Part shown: positions 34,252 through 42,031 of the stretch, piece after piece
How positions within the stretch are numbered: the stretch's first letter is position 1
Layout: each line of letters opens with the position of its first letter
Assembly: GCA_963708325.1 (NCBI GenBank)
Contig: OY970203.1
Location: 1,612,001-1,676,000 of the forward strand
Direction: 5' to 3'
Source: G963708325 sp963708325
GTDB lineage: Bacteria; Actinomycetota; Thermoleophilia; Solirubrobacterales; 70-9
DNA: 64,000 nucleotides
The notes under the pieces: model-generated
What the model saw: only the letters and a program-made list of their open reading frames with translations
The model's database searches: none
Told to the model about the DNA's origin: nothing
Made by a program: the position numbers and the translations under genes

Positions 34252-35085
34252 TTATTGCGCGGGACAGAGATGGAGCGGCCGGCGACAGAGGAAGCTGGCG
34301 CTCTTCTCGATCACGTCGGCGCGATGCTGCGTGAAGAAGCTCGGCGGGTGCTCCCCCTTCACGTACGTGTGGAGCACGCAGACGTTGCCCTTGGACTGGG
34401 TGTCGTCGCAGGTCTGCTTGGCGGACGCGTAGGGGATCGTCGGATCGTCGAGGGCGTGGAACATCACGATCGGGGGATCGCCCGGCTCGATCCGCGACGA
34501 GTCCGGCTCGTTGCCCGAGACAGAGACGGCACCGGCGACCCGCGACGAGAAGCCCGGATTGCCGCTGTGTCCCGGATGCTCGTGGTCGAAGTTGGTGTCG
34601 AGCGCCTGGACCGCTCCGGTTGACGGTCCCATCACCGAGATCTTGCCGGGAGCGACGTCCAGCTCGCGCGCGTGCGCCCTGAACCAGCGGACCGATGCCT
34701 GCATGTCGTGTTCCCGCGCCTCGCTGCCGCCGCTGATCCGGAAGTTGATCGAGGCCGCGACCCAGCCGCGCCGGGCGAAGCGCTGCGTGATCACGCGGTT
34801 ACGGTACTGCCCCTTGTCGTGTCCCTCCTCAAAGCCGCCGCCGTGGGCGAAGACCAGCACCGGACGGTTGTGCGATCGGTCGCCCTTGGGCTGGTAGACG
34901 TCCATCCGGAGCACCCTCCCGTTCGGGGCGCGACCGTATACGACGTTCTTCTCGACCGTGAAGGCGCCGAAGACGGGATCGAGGTAGCGGCGCGGCGCCT
35001 GCTTCGACGTCGCCGCTTCGCCCGCGACCGCCGCCACGAGCAGGGAAAGGGCGGTTACCCCCAAGAGCCGCCGCGGGCGCCTCAT
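34252..35085 (-). CDS. secreted alpha/beta-hydrolase (esterase/lipase-like)
   Basis: 277 residues with signal peptide (LLGVTALSLLVAAVAGEAATS). Oxyanion motif LVFAHGGGFEEGHDKG, nucleophile elbow MGPSTGAVQ (GxSxG), acid in MFHALDDPTIPYA, base His in VKGEHPPSFF. Resembles the BD-FAE/acetyl-esterase branch. Two cysteine pairs near the C-terminus (QTCDD, NVCVL, LCRRPLHLC) fit an exported enzyme. Substrate unknown. Confidence 0.82.
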   Translation of the reverse strand: MRRPRRLLGVTALSLLVAAVAGEAATSKQAPRRYLDPVFGAFTVEKNVVYGRAPNGRVLRMDVYQPKGDRSHNRPVLVFAHGGGFEEGHDKGQYRNRVITQRFARRGWVAASINFRISGGSEAREHDMQASVRWFRAHARELDVAPGKISVMGPSTGAVQALDTNFDHEHPGHSGNPGFSSRVAGAVSVSGNEPDSSRIEPGDPPIVMFHALDDPTIPYASAKQTCDDTQSKGNVCVLHTYVKGEHPPSFFTQHRADVIEKSASFLCRRPLHLCPAQ

Positions 35086-35138
35086 GGCGTCCGCTATACC
35101 CGTCCTGGGTACGCCTAACCCGGCCGCCGGCCGATCCC

Positions 35139-37193
35139 CTAGGGACAGGGATGGAACCCGTGCGGGCGCAGGCCCACCCTCGGGGTGCCGCCGTACTGCG
35201 GGCCGCTTATGTAGGTCCTGCCCTTGCCGACGTAGGTGATCTTGAAGACCGGGTGCATCTCGGTGTGCCCCATCGGGCCGTAGAAGCCGTCGCAGACGAA
35301 GACCCCGGTCATCCGGATGTGCTCGCCGACCCGCGGGTTGCGCGGCCCGATCCCGCCGCGACCCTTTCTAAGGTGGCCGCGATCGCGGGACAGGAACTCG
35401 ACGATGCCCGCCTTCGTGAAGCGGAAGGGCAGGTCTCCGTCGTGCTTGGACAGGTGGGGCTTGGTGCGCACGGTGCCGGTGATCGTGCGGCACGGGTTGA
35501 TGATCCGCAGCCGGGGGTGTGGCTTCCACACCCCGTCCATCAGCTGCGGCTTGGGCGGGCAGACGTCGGTGTCGAACGTCTTTCGCGGCCCCAGAAGCTT
35601 GTGCGTCGCCGGGCGGTACCAGGAGACCCTGTAGTGGCCGGGGCCCATGAAGCGGAAGTTCGTCCCCCAGCGGACGGTCCCGGCGTAATGCCCGGGCTCG
35701 GTGCGACGCAGCCTGAAGCCGCGGCACAGCACGCGCTTGTGGTTTATCCGGTGCGGGCTTCGCACGCAGAGGCTGTAGTTGCCGCCGCGGCTGCCGAGCA
35801 GCTTGAAGGTGAAGTCGCGGCCCTCGCGTCTCAGCACCCGCGTTCGGTACGCGGCCGCCGTCGTAGCGCCCGGGGCCGATGCGCACGCGCCCTCGCGAGC
35901 GACCTCGTCGGCGCCGATGTCGCGCCGAGCCGCGCAGTCACCGTTGCCGTCCAGGGCACGGCCATCCCCGTCGAAGTCCTGCGCACCGATTGCCGGCGAC
36001 GCCGGGTTGCCGGTGTCGATCATCGGCGAGCCCGGGCGCAGGTGGAAGTCGCCGGCGGCGGGATCGACGAAACCCGGCGCCGCCGTCGTCGCGAAGCGCG
36101 CACAGCCTGCACTGCCCGCCACCGGCCCGCGCGAGTAGGAGATCTGGCAGCTGCCGCCGGCGGATGCGATCCCCCCGGGACCGACGATGCTTGAGTCGAG
36201 CTGCAGGTTGGCGTCCTGGAGCGAGATGGCGGCCGCTCCGGACGCGCCCCAGACCGTCAGGTTGCGGGCGGTCGTATCGCCCTCGCCGGTCGCGGTGGGA
36301 GCCGTGTCTCGCACCACCAGGCCCTCTCGAGGGCCGGCGGCGATCAGGTCGCTGGCGAGCATGACGCCGCCCGTCGCGTCCTCCACCAGGATCCCGGGAT
36401 CGAGGCCGATCACGCTGCTCTGCTCGACGTCGGCGCCCGTCCCCTGCACCGTCGAGAGGTTCTCGCTGACGTAGATCCCCACCGCCGGGCCGGCTCCAGG
36501 GTCGCGGATCACGGTCGAGCGGACGGACGGCGAGGCGTCGTCGCCGACCATGATCCCGATCCCGGGCGCGCCGTTCGCCGAGTGGGTGCCGGTGATCGTC
36601 GAGGCGCGGATCTCGGGCCGTGAGCCCTCCACGACGATCGCCGCGGAGAGGTCGGAGAACGCGTTCCCGGCGACCTTCGTCGAGGCGCCGCCGTCGGCGA
36701 GCTCGAGGCCGACCCGGTTCCCGGCGCCGCCGACGAAGCGGTTGCCCGACACCGTCGCTGCTCCGCGAAGCTCGGCGGCCACGCGCGACGAGCCCAGCGT
36801 CAGCCCGCTGATCGCGGCGGTCTCCCCCGGGGGCACCCGCACCGCGGGGTCGGCGCCACCGTCGATCGCGGCTCCGTCCTCGCCGCGCAGCGACTTGCCG
36901 GCGCCGAGCACGACGCCCTCGCTGTAAGCGCCGGCGGCGACGACGATGGTCTCGCCGGCGGCGGCCCGGTTCACCGCGTACTGGACGTGGGCGCAGGGAT
37001 TCGCCGGATCGGCGCAGTCGTTGGGCACGCCGGCGGCGTCGCTTCCCGATGGGCTGACGTAGCGCGCGGCCTGCGCTGCCGAGGGAGCGGCCAGGACGAC
37101 GAGCGCGGCGACCGCGAAGGCCGTACCGCGAAGGCGGATCGGTCTGGTTGAGGCCTTGATCTCCCTGGCTCCGGATGCCCGACGGCGTCCCAT
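35139..37193 (-). CDS. secreted right-handed parallel beta-helix protein
   Basis: 684 residues. Signal peptide (GTAFAVAALVVLAAPSAAQA) then ARYVSPSGSDAAGVPNDCADP and CAHVQYAVNRAAAGETIVVA, the usual opening of pectate-lyase-like beta-helix repeats, which run to about residue 430. A segment with IDTGNPASPAIGAQDFDGDGR closes the helix. Residues ~440-530 form a domain (NYSLCVRSP ... VRWGTNF ... HYRVSWYR) also found in the island protein at 30924. A Cys-rich C-terminal domain ends in GFHPCP. No catalytic site identified; adhesin or glycan-binding role possible. ATG 37193 gives the full signal peptide. Confidence 0.78.
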   Translation of the reverse strand: MGRRRASGAREIKASTRPIRLRGTAFAVAALVVLAAPSAAQAARYVSPSGSDAAGVPNDCADPANPCAHVQYAVNRAAAGETIVVAAGAYSEGVVLGAGKSLRGEDGAAIDGGADPAVRVPPGETAAISGLTLGSSRVAAELRGAATVSGNRFVGGAGNRVGLELADGGASTKVAGNAFSDLSAAIVVEGSRPEIRASTITGTHSANGAPGIGIMVGDDASPSVRSTVIRDPGAGPAVGIYVSENLSTVQGTGADVEQSSVIGLDPGILVEDATGGVMLASDLIAAGPREGLVVRDTAPTATGEGDTTARNLTVWGASGAAAISLQDANLQLDSSIVGPGGIASAGGSCQISYSRGPVAGSAGCARFATTAAPGFVDPAAGDFHLRPGSPMIDTGNPASPAIGAQDFDGDGRALDGNGDCAARRDIGADEVAREGACASAPGATTAAAYRTRVLRREGRDFTFKLLGSRGGNYSLCVRSPHRINHKRVLCRGFRLRRTEPGHYAGTVRWGTNFRFMGPGHYRVSWYRPATHKLLGPRKTFDTDVCPPKPQLMDGVWKPHPRLRIINPCRTITGTVRTKPHLSKHDGDLPFRFTKAGIVEFLSRDRGHLRKGRGGIGPRNPRVGEHIRMTGVFVCDGFYGPMGHTEMHPVFKITYVGKGRTYISGPQYGGTPRVGLRPHGFHPCP

Positions 37194-37238
37194 TCTCGGG
37201 GGCGACACGTGTGACGAAAGAGGGAAAGATAGAGGTTG

Positions 37239-38690
37239 ATGGCCGATCGCAAGCTCGACCGCTACCGGGCGCGCCGCTCGTTCTCCGCCAGCCCCGAGCC
37301 CGAGGGCCGCAGGCGAAAGGGCGCCGGGGCGCCAGGCGGCAAGGGCGGCAACCGATTCGTGATCCAGGAGCACCACGCACGGCGCCTGCACTGGGACCTG
37401 AGGCTGGAGCGCGATGGCGCGCTCGCGTCCTGGGCGCTCCCCAAGGGCATGCCGGCGGACCCCGAGCGCAACCATCTCGCCGTCCAGACCGAGGACCACC
37501 CCCTCGACTACTACGACTTCGAGGGCGAGATCCCGAAGGGCGAGTACGGTGCCGGCAAGGTGGCGATCTGGGACCGCGGCACCTACGACGCGGAGAAGTT
37601 CGAGCCCGACGAGGTCATCGCCACCTTTCACGGAAGCCGGGTCGAGGGCCGCTACGCCCTCTTTCGCACCAAGGACGACAACTGGCTGATCCATCGCATG
37701 GACCCGCCAGCCGACCCCGACCGCGAGCCGGTGCCGGAGCGAATCGAGCCGATGAAGGCGCGACTCGGGTCGCTGCCCTCCGACGACGAGGACTGGGCCT
37801 ACGAGATCAAGTGGGACGGCGTCCGCGCGATCGCCTACTGCGAGGACGGGCGCATCCGCCTGGAGAGTCGCACCCTGCGGGACATCACCGGCCAGTACCC
37901 GGAGGTGCAGGCGCTCGCCCGGGAGCTGGGCTCCCGCGACGCCGTCCTCGACGGCGAGCTGGTCGCCTTCGACGCCGAGCAGCGCCCCAGCTTCCAGTTG
38001 CTCCAGGGGCGCATGCACCTGTCCTCGGAGGCCGCCGTGCGCCGCAAGATGGCCGAGGTGCCGGTCAGCTACATGATCTTCGACCTGCTCTACCTCGAGG
38101 GCCGTCTGCTCGTCGACCTTCCCTACGAGGAGCGCCGGGCAAGGCTCGAAAAGCTGCGGCTCGCGGGCCCGTCGTGGCAGACCCCCGCCTATCACCGCGG
38201 CGACGGAAGGCGCCTGCTGGACGCCTCGAAGGAGCGCGGGCTGGAGGGGATCGTCGCCAAGCGCCTCGACAGCCGCTACCTCGCGGGCAAGCGCAGCGGC
38301 GCCTGGCTGAAGGTGAAGAACTTTCGCGGCCAGGAGGTCGTGATCGGCGGCTGGCTGCCGGGAAAGGGGCGTCGTGCCGAGACGATTGGCGCCCTGCTCG
38401 CCGGCTACTACGACGACTCCGAGGGAGAGGCAAGGCTTCGCTACGCGGGCAAGGTCGGCACGGGGTTCACCGACGCCACCCTGCGGCTGCTGGGCGAGAA
38501 GCTGCAGCCGCTGCGCCGCGACTCCAGCCCGTTCGAGGGCCGCCAGCCCCAGCGCGGCTCGATCTTCGTGGAGCCGCTCCTGGTCGCCGAGGTGGAGTTC
38601 GCCGAATGGACCAGCGCCGGCACGATGCGCCATCCCTCCTTCAAGGGCCTTCGCGACGACAAGCGGCCCCGCGAGGTCGTCCGCGAGTGA
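37239..38690 (+). CDS. ligD: LigD-type ATP-dependent DNA ligase (PE-LIG, no polymerase domain)
   Basis: 483 residues. The N-terminal ~170 residues are the 3'-phosphoesterase domain (EHHARRLHWDLRLERDG, DYYDFEGEIPKGEYGAG, WLIHRMD). The ligase domain has motif I EIKWDGVRAIAY (adenylated Lys), motif III-type VLDGELVAFD, motif IV EGIVAKRLDSRY and motif V AWLKVKN, then an OB fold. The primase/polymerase domain of three-domain LigD is missing, and no ku gene is in the window. The in-frame TTG immediately before ATG 37239 is an alternative start. Likely role: non-homologous end joining or 3'-end repair. Confidence 0.9.
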   Translation: MADRKLDRYRARRSFSASPEPEGRRRKGAGAPGGKGGNRFVIQEHHARRLHWDLRLERDGALASWALPKGMPADPERNHLAVQTEDHPLDYYDFEGEIPKGEYGAGKVAIWDRGTYDAEKFEPDEVIATFHGSRVEGRYALFRTKDDNWLIHRMDPPADPDREPVPERIEPMKARLGSLPSDDEDWAYEIKWDGVRAIAYCEDGRIRLESRTLRDITGQYPEVQALARELGSRDAVLDGELVAFDAEQRPSFQLLQGRMHLSSEAAVRRKMAEVPVSYMIFDLLYLEGRLLVDLPYEERRARLEKLRLAGPSWQTPAYHRGDGRRLLDASKERGLEGIVAKRLDSRYLAGKRSGAWLKVKNFRGQEVVIGGWLPGKGRRAETIGALLAGYYDDSEGEARLRYAGKVGTGFTDATLRLLGEKLQPLRRDSSPFEGRQPQRGSIFVEPLLVAEVEFAEWTSAGTMRHPSFKGLRDDKRPREVVRE

Positions 38691-38848
38691 ACCGCGCGAC
38701 GCCTAGGTAAATGGCCAACCTCGCCGCCCGTGCGGCGTTTACAGCGGTGTTGGGAGCAGGGTGACGCGCATTTGGACAACATCCGCGTCGACATAGGACA
38801 GGGACGTCGCCCGTCGGCAACGGCGGACAGCGGACAGACGACGCGGAC

Positions 38849-38876
38849 CGAGGGGCCCGGGCAACCGGGCCCCTCG
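38849..38876. terminator. strong hairpin with GCAA tetraloop
   Basis: 12-bp perfect stem around a GCAA (GNRA) loop on the plus strand, 23 bases past the stop of the small minus-strand gene and 158 past the ligase stop. No T-run follows in either direction. It probably ends convergent transcripts from both sides. The remaining sequence of 38691-38898 shows no gene. Confidence 0.6.
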
Positions 38877-38898
38877 CGCGCTGTTCGGCGGGGCTCCG

Positions 38899-39084
38899 CT
38901 AGACATTGCCCGGCCCCAACAGCAGCAGCGCCCCGGGGTCGTCGGGGTCCACCTTCACGGGCTCGTGGAGAGCTTCTGCGCCAGGTTGGCCTGCTATATC
39001 TGCTCGGCCGACGCACCCACGCCGAACCTGCTCGTCGCCGGACGCCTTCTCTCCCGCGGACTTCATCCGGTCCATCAGACCCAT
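38899..39084 (-). CDS. small hypothetical protein
   Basis: 61 residues, beginning MGLMDRMKSAGEKASGDEQV, the style of small helical actinobacterial proteins, and ending in a hydrophobic Pro/Gly-rich tail (PDDPGALLLLGPGNV). A good ribosome site (GGAAGGA, 8 bases before the ATG) and the terminator-like hairpin just downstream support a real gene. No function recognised. Confidence 0.5.
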   Translation of the reverse strand: MGLMDRMKSAGEKASGDEQVRRGCVGRADIAGQPGAEALHEPVKVDPDDPGALLLLGPGNV

Positions 39085-39144
39085 CGCGGTTCCTTCCCTC
39101 TCGGTCGCAGGAGAGCTCACCCTAGCCGGATACCGCCTCGTTGA

Positions 39145-39696
39145 CTACGGCCTCATCTCTTGGCCGGCGTCTGTGCGCCAGCGCTTCGCCGCCTGCGGCC
39201 CGAGCACGGCCATGTGGCCGTTCGTCTCGAGCACGATCAGGCCGACCTGCGAGAAGTCGTTGAAGCCGTGCTCGAGCGTGGTCGACAGCAGCTCCGTCTC
39301 GCTGATCGCCTCGCGGTGAAGTGCCTTGGTGATCGGCTTTCCGTTCTCGAGCAGGATCCGCGGCGTTCCCTCCAGCACCTTTCGTGCGGCCGAGTTGCGG
39401 AACGTGAGCTGGACGAAGACGAAGTTCGCCGCGAACAGGGCCGACGCCCCGATGATCCCGCCCAGAAGGGAGTTGTCGGCTCCGATCATCGCGTTCTGAA
39501 GAGCGTTGGATGCGAGCAGCAGCACGGCGAAATCGAGCACGTTGAGCTGGCCGAGCTCGCGCTTTCCACCGAGCCGCAGCGCCACGACCAGAAACAGGAA
39601 TACGAGCAGCGAGCGCAACAGCTTCTCGCCCACCGACACGCCGGGGTGGAAGAGGTTGTGCCCCAGGGAAGCAAGGGGAAGAGCCGTCGCGGCCAT
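39145..39696 (-). CDS. YetF/DUF421-family membrane protein
   Basis: 183 residues: two to three N-terminal transmembrane helices (LLRSLLVFLFLVVALRLGGKRELGQLNVLDFAVLL) carrying the family signature GKRELGQLNVLDF, then a cytoplasmic domain with RILLENGKPITKALHREAISETELLSTTLEHGF. Members form membrane-associated oligomers, some linked to spore or envelope functions, with unknown biochemistry. Ends 60 bp upstream of the small gene on the same strand. Confidence 0.82.
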   Translation of the reverse strand: MAATALPLASLGHNLFHPGVSVGEKLLRSLLVFLFLVVALRLGGKRELGQLNVLDFAVLLLASNALQNAMIGADNSLLGGIIGASALFAANFVFVQLTFRNSAARKVLEGTPRILLENGKPITKALHREAISETELLSTTLEHGFNDFSQVGLIVLETNGHMAVLGPQAAKRWRTDAGQEMRP

Positions 39697-39792
39697 CTGC
39701 AGCGGGCATTCGGCGACCCCCCACGGCCTCCTGCCTGACTTCGACGCCCGCCCCGTTCGAAGCGGGCCGGGTGAGGTCCGCGAAGGACCGGC

Positions 39793-40722
39793 TCAGGCGT
39801 CGGCGTGGAGGGCGCTGAGCCGGGTGCGGAAGAACTCGAGCGCGGCCGCTCGCTGTTCGCCGGCGACGGCCAGCTCCGCGCAGCTCAGCTCCGCTCCGGA
39901 GAAGTCGCTTGCCTGCCACAGCTCTCCGGTCGGCCGCGCGGTCCAGGGGGCGACGTAGAGGTATGGCTCGGGGTGCGTGTCGTCTCCGGGCGAGCCGCCG
40001 TAGGCAGCTCGCAGGCCCCCCGCCTCCGAGCCCAGCTCAGCGGCGACGTCGAAGTGCTCGGGCCATAGGTTGAGCAGGGAGGGCTCCTGATCGGGGCTCG
40101 CCTCGGCGCGCAGCTCGGCGATCACCATCGTCGCGAAGCCGAACCAATCCCCAAGGAAGCGCGCCGCGTCGGGGTCGATCCGCAGCGGTTCGTCGTCCAC
40201 CTCCGCCGGATCGAGCCCGCCCACCGCCTCGGCGGCCTGCCGGCAGCTCTCGATCGGCACCCGGGTCTCCTCGCCGCGCTCCTCGTTCACGATCTCGGTG
40301 CCCTCGACGCGAACCTGGCGATCCGGCCCGAAGAACGGCGTCCCGAACCCGCCCCGCGTGTAGCGGAGGCTGATCTCGTTCCCGGTGGCCCGCCGTCGCG
40401 CCGGCGAAACGACGCTCTCTGCGATCCGGTGCAGGGAAACCCGCGTCTCCACGAGCCCGCCGGGTACTGCGGGAAGCGGCCGCCACGCCCCCAGCCAGCG
40501 CGACGCGCACCAGTCGGCGAGCTCGTCGTCGCCGGTCGCCAGCTCGTCCCACGTGAGGTCGCCGGTGCTAATCGGCGAGACCAGCCGGCGGCCCTCCGGA
40601 ACCTCGCCGCGCGCGGTCGGGTCGTCGGCTCGTCCCTCGTCGATCGCCGGGGGGGAGGGCACCAGAACCCGCACCTCGTAGGCGCCGCCGAGTCGATCGA
40701 AGGCTTCGGCGCGAGCGTTCAT
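39793..40722 (-). CDS. conserved hypothetical protein
   Basis: 309 residues, no transmembrane helix, acidic, no recognised family. Conserved-looking stretches include ISTGDLTWDELATGDDELADW, SLLNLWPEHFDVAAELG and AYGGSPGDDTHPEPYLYVAPW. The last is a dense motif with His, Asp and Trp that could form a ligand pocket. ATG 40722 follows directly on an in-frame GTG. Divergent from the FIST gene. Confidence 0.6.
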   Translation of the reverse strand: MNARAEAFDRLGGAYEVRVLVPSPPAIDEGRADDPTARGEVPEGRRLVSPISTGDLTWDELATGDDELADWCASRWLGAWRPLPAVPGGLVETRVSLHRIAESVVSPARRRATGNEISLRYTRGGFGTPFFGPDRQVRVEGTEIVNEERGEETRVPIESCRQAAEAVGGLDPAEVDDEPLRIDPDAARFLGDWFGFATMVIAELRAEASPDQEPSLLNLWPEHFDVAAELGSEAGGLRAAYGGSPGDDTHPEPYLYVAPWTARPTGELWQASDFSGAELSCAELAVAGEQRAAALEFFRTRLSALHADA

Positions 40723-40844
40723 CACGTCCTTCGCATCCGGTGCCGAAACCTATCGCCCGATGGGCCCAGGCTCGGGTCTGGCCGAAATACCTAGTTTCGG
40801 GTATTGGGAAAAGCGCCCCATGGGCCGATACTGGTTGCGGGGCA

Positions 40845-42020
40845 ATGCCGTTCCGGGCACAGGAGCGATCGTTTACGGTCGGCCACTCCGCGGCCGAGGA
40901 CTCCGCCGCTGCTGGCGAGCAGGCGGCCGCGGATGCGATCGGTCGCGACGAGGCGAAGCTCGTGCTGGTCTTCGCCTCCAACTCCCACGACCTCGAGGCC
41001 GTGGTCGGCGCAGTCGCCGAGCACGCCGGCGACGCCCCCCTGATCGGCTGCTCGACCGCCGGCGAGATCGCCAGCGACGGACCGGGTGACGGCGGCGTGG
41101 TGGTTGCCGCATTCTCCGGCTCCGGCTTCTCCGCCGCGACCGCCGAGGCGACGAACGCCTCCGCGGACATGCGCGCCGCCGGCGCCGTGGTCGGCGAGTG
41201 CATCGATCAGATCGAGCAGAAGGGCCACACGGTGCTGATGCTTCTCAGCGACGGCGTCGCCGGCGATCAGCAGGAGCTGGTTCGCGGCGCCTACGGCGTC
41301 GTCGGCGCCGGCGTACCCCTCGTCGGCGGCTGCGCGTCGGACGGGATGAAGATGGGGCGCACCTTCCAGTTCCACGGCAAGGGCGTGCTCAGCGATGGTG
41401 TGGTCGCCGCCGCGATCTCCTCCACCGCCCCGATGGGCATCGGCGTCCGGCACGGCTGGCGGCGGGTCGGCGAGCCGATGCTGGTCACGCGCAGCGAGGG
41501 CAAGCGGGTCTTCGAGATCGACAACCGACCCGCCCTCGACCTCTACTTCGAGAGCCACGACGCGCCGGAGGAGGCGCGCACCGACCCGGTCGTCTTCAAC
41601 AGCTTTGCCCGCACCCATCCGCTCGGGCTTCCGGGTCGGCGCGGCGCCGGACAGATCCGTTGCGTCGGCGAGGCCGACTTCGAGAGCCGCTCGCTCGGGT
41701 GCACCGCCGGCGTCCCCCAGGGCGGGCTCGCCTGGTTCATGGAGGGCGACCGCAACTCCGTGATCGACTCCGGCGAGGCGGCCTGCGCGGATGCGCTCAG
41801 CTCGCTCAACGGCGCCGGGCCGCTGGGGATGGTCGCCTTCGACTGCGTCGGCCGCCGGGGGGTGCTGGGCGACGACGGTGGCCTCGAGGCCGAGGTGCGC
41901 CGGGTCGCCGAACGCGGCGGAGCGCCGGTGGCGGGCTTCTACACGTACGGGGAGATCGCCCGGACGAACGGCGTCTCCGGATTCCACAACCAGACCCTGG
42001 TCGTGCTGGCGGTCGGCTAG
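40845..42020 (+). CDS. FIST-domain sensory protein
   Basis: 391 residues from ATG 40845. FIST N-terminal domain: LVLVFASNSHDLEAVVGAVAEHAGDAPLIGCSTAGEI, VPLVGGCASDGMKMGRTFQF. FIST C-terminal domain: HPLGLPGRRG, CVGRRGVLGD and the closing GAPVAGFYTYGEIARTNGVSGFHNQTLVVLAV. FIST proteins are predicted small-ligand (amino-acid-like) sensors that signal through GGDEF, EAL or kinase partners; the diguanylate enzyme 11 bp downstream is the obvious one. The upstream gap has a 6-bp inverted repeat AATACC/GGTATT at 40786-40805. Confidence 0.87.
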   Translation: MPFRAQERSFTVGHSAAEDSAAAGEQAAADAIGRDEAKLVLVFASNSHDLEAVVGAVAEHAGDAPLIGCSTAGEIASDGPGDGGVVVAAFSGSGFSAATAEATNASADMRAAGAVVGECIDQIEQKGHTVLMLLSDGVAGDQQELVRGAYGVVGAGVPLVGGCASDGMKMGRTFQFHGKGVLSDGVVAAAISSTAPMGIGVRHGWRRVGEPMLVTRSEGKRVFEIDNRPALDLYFESHDAPEEARTDPVVFNSFARTHPLGLPGRRGAGQIRCVGEADFESRSLGCTAGVPQGGLAWFMEGDRNSVIDSGEAACADALSSLNGAGPLGMVAFDCVGRRGVLGDDGGLEAEVRRVAERGGAPVAGFYTYGEIARTNGVSGFHNQTLVVLAVG

Positions 42021-42031
42021 CCGCGCCGAGG

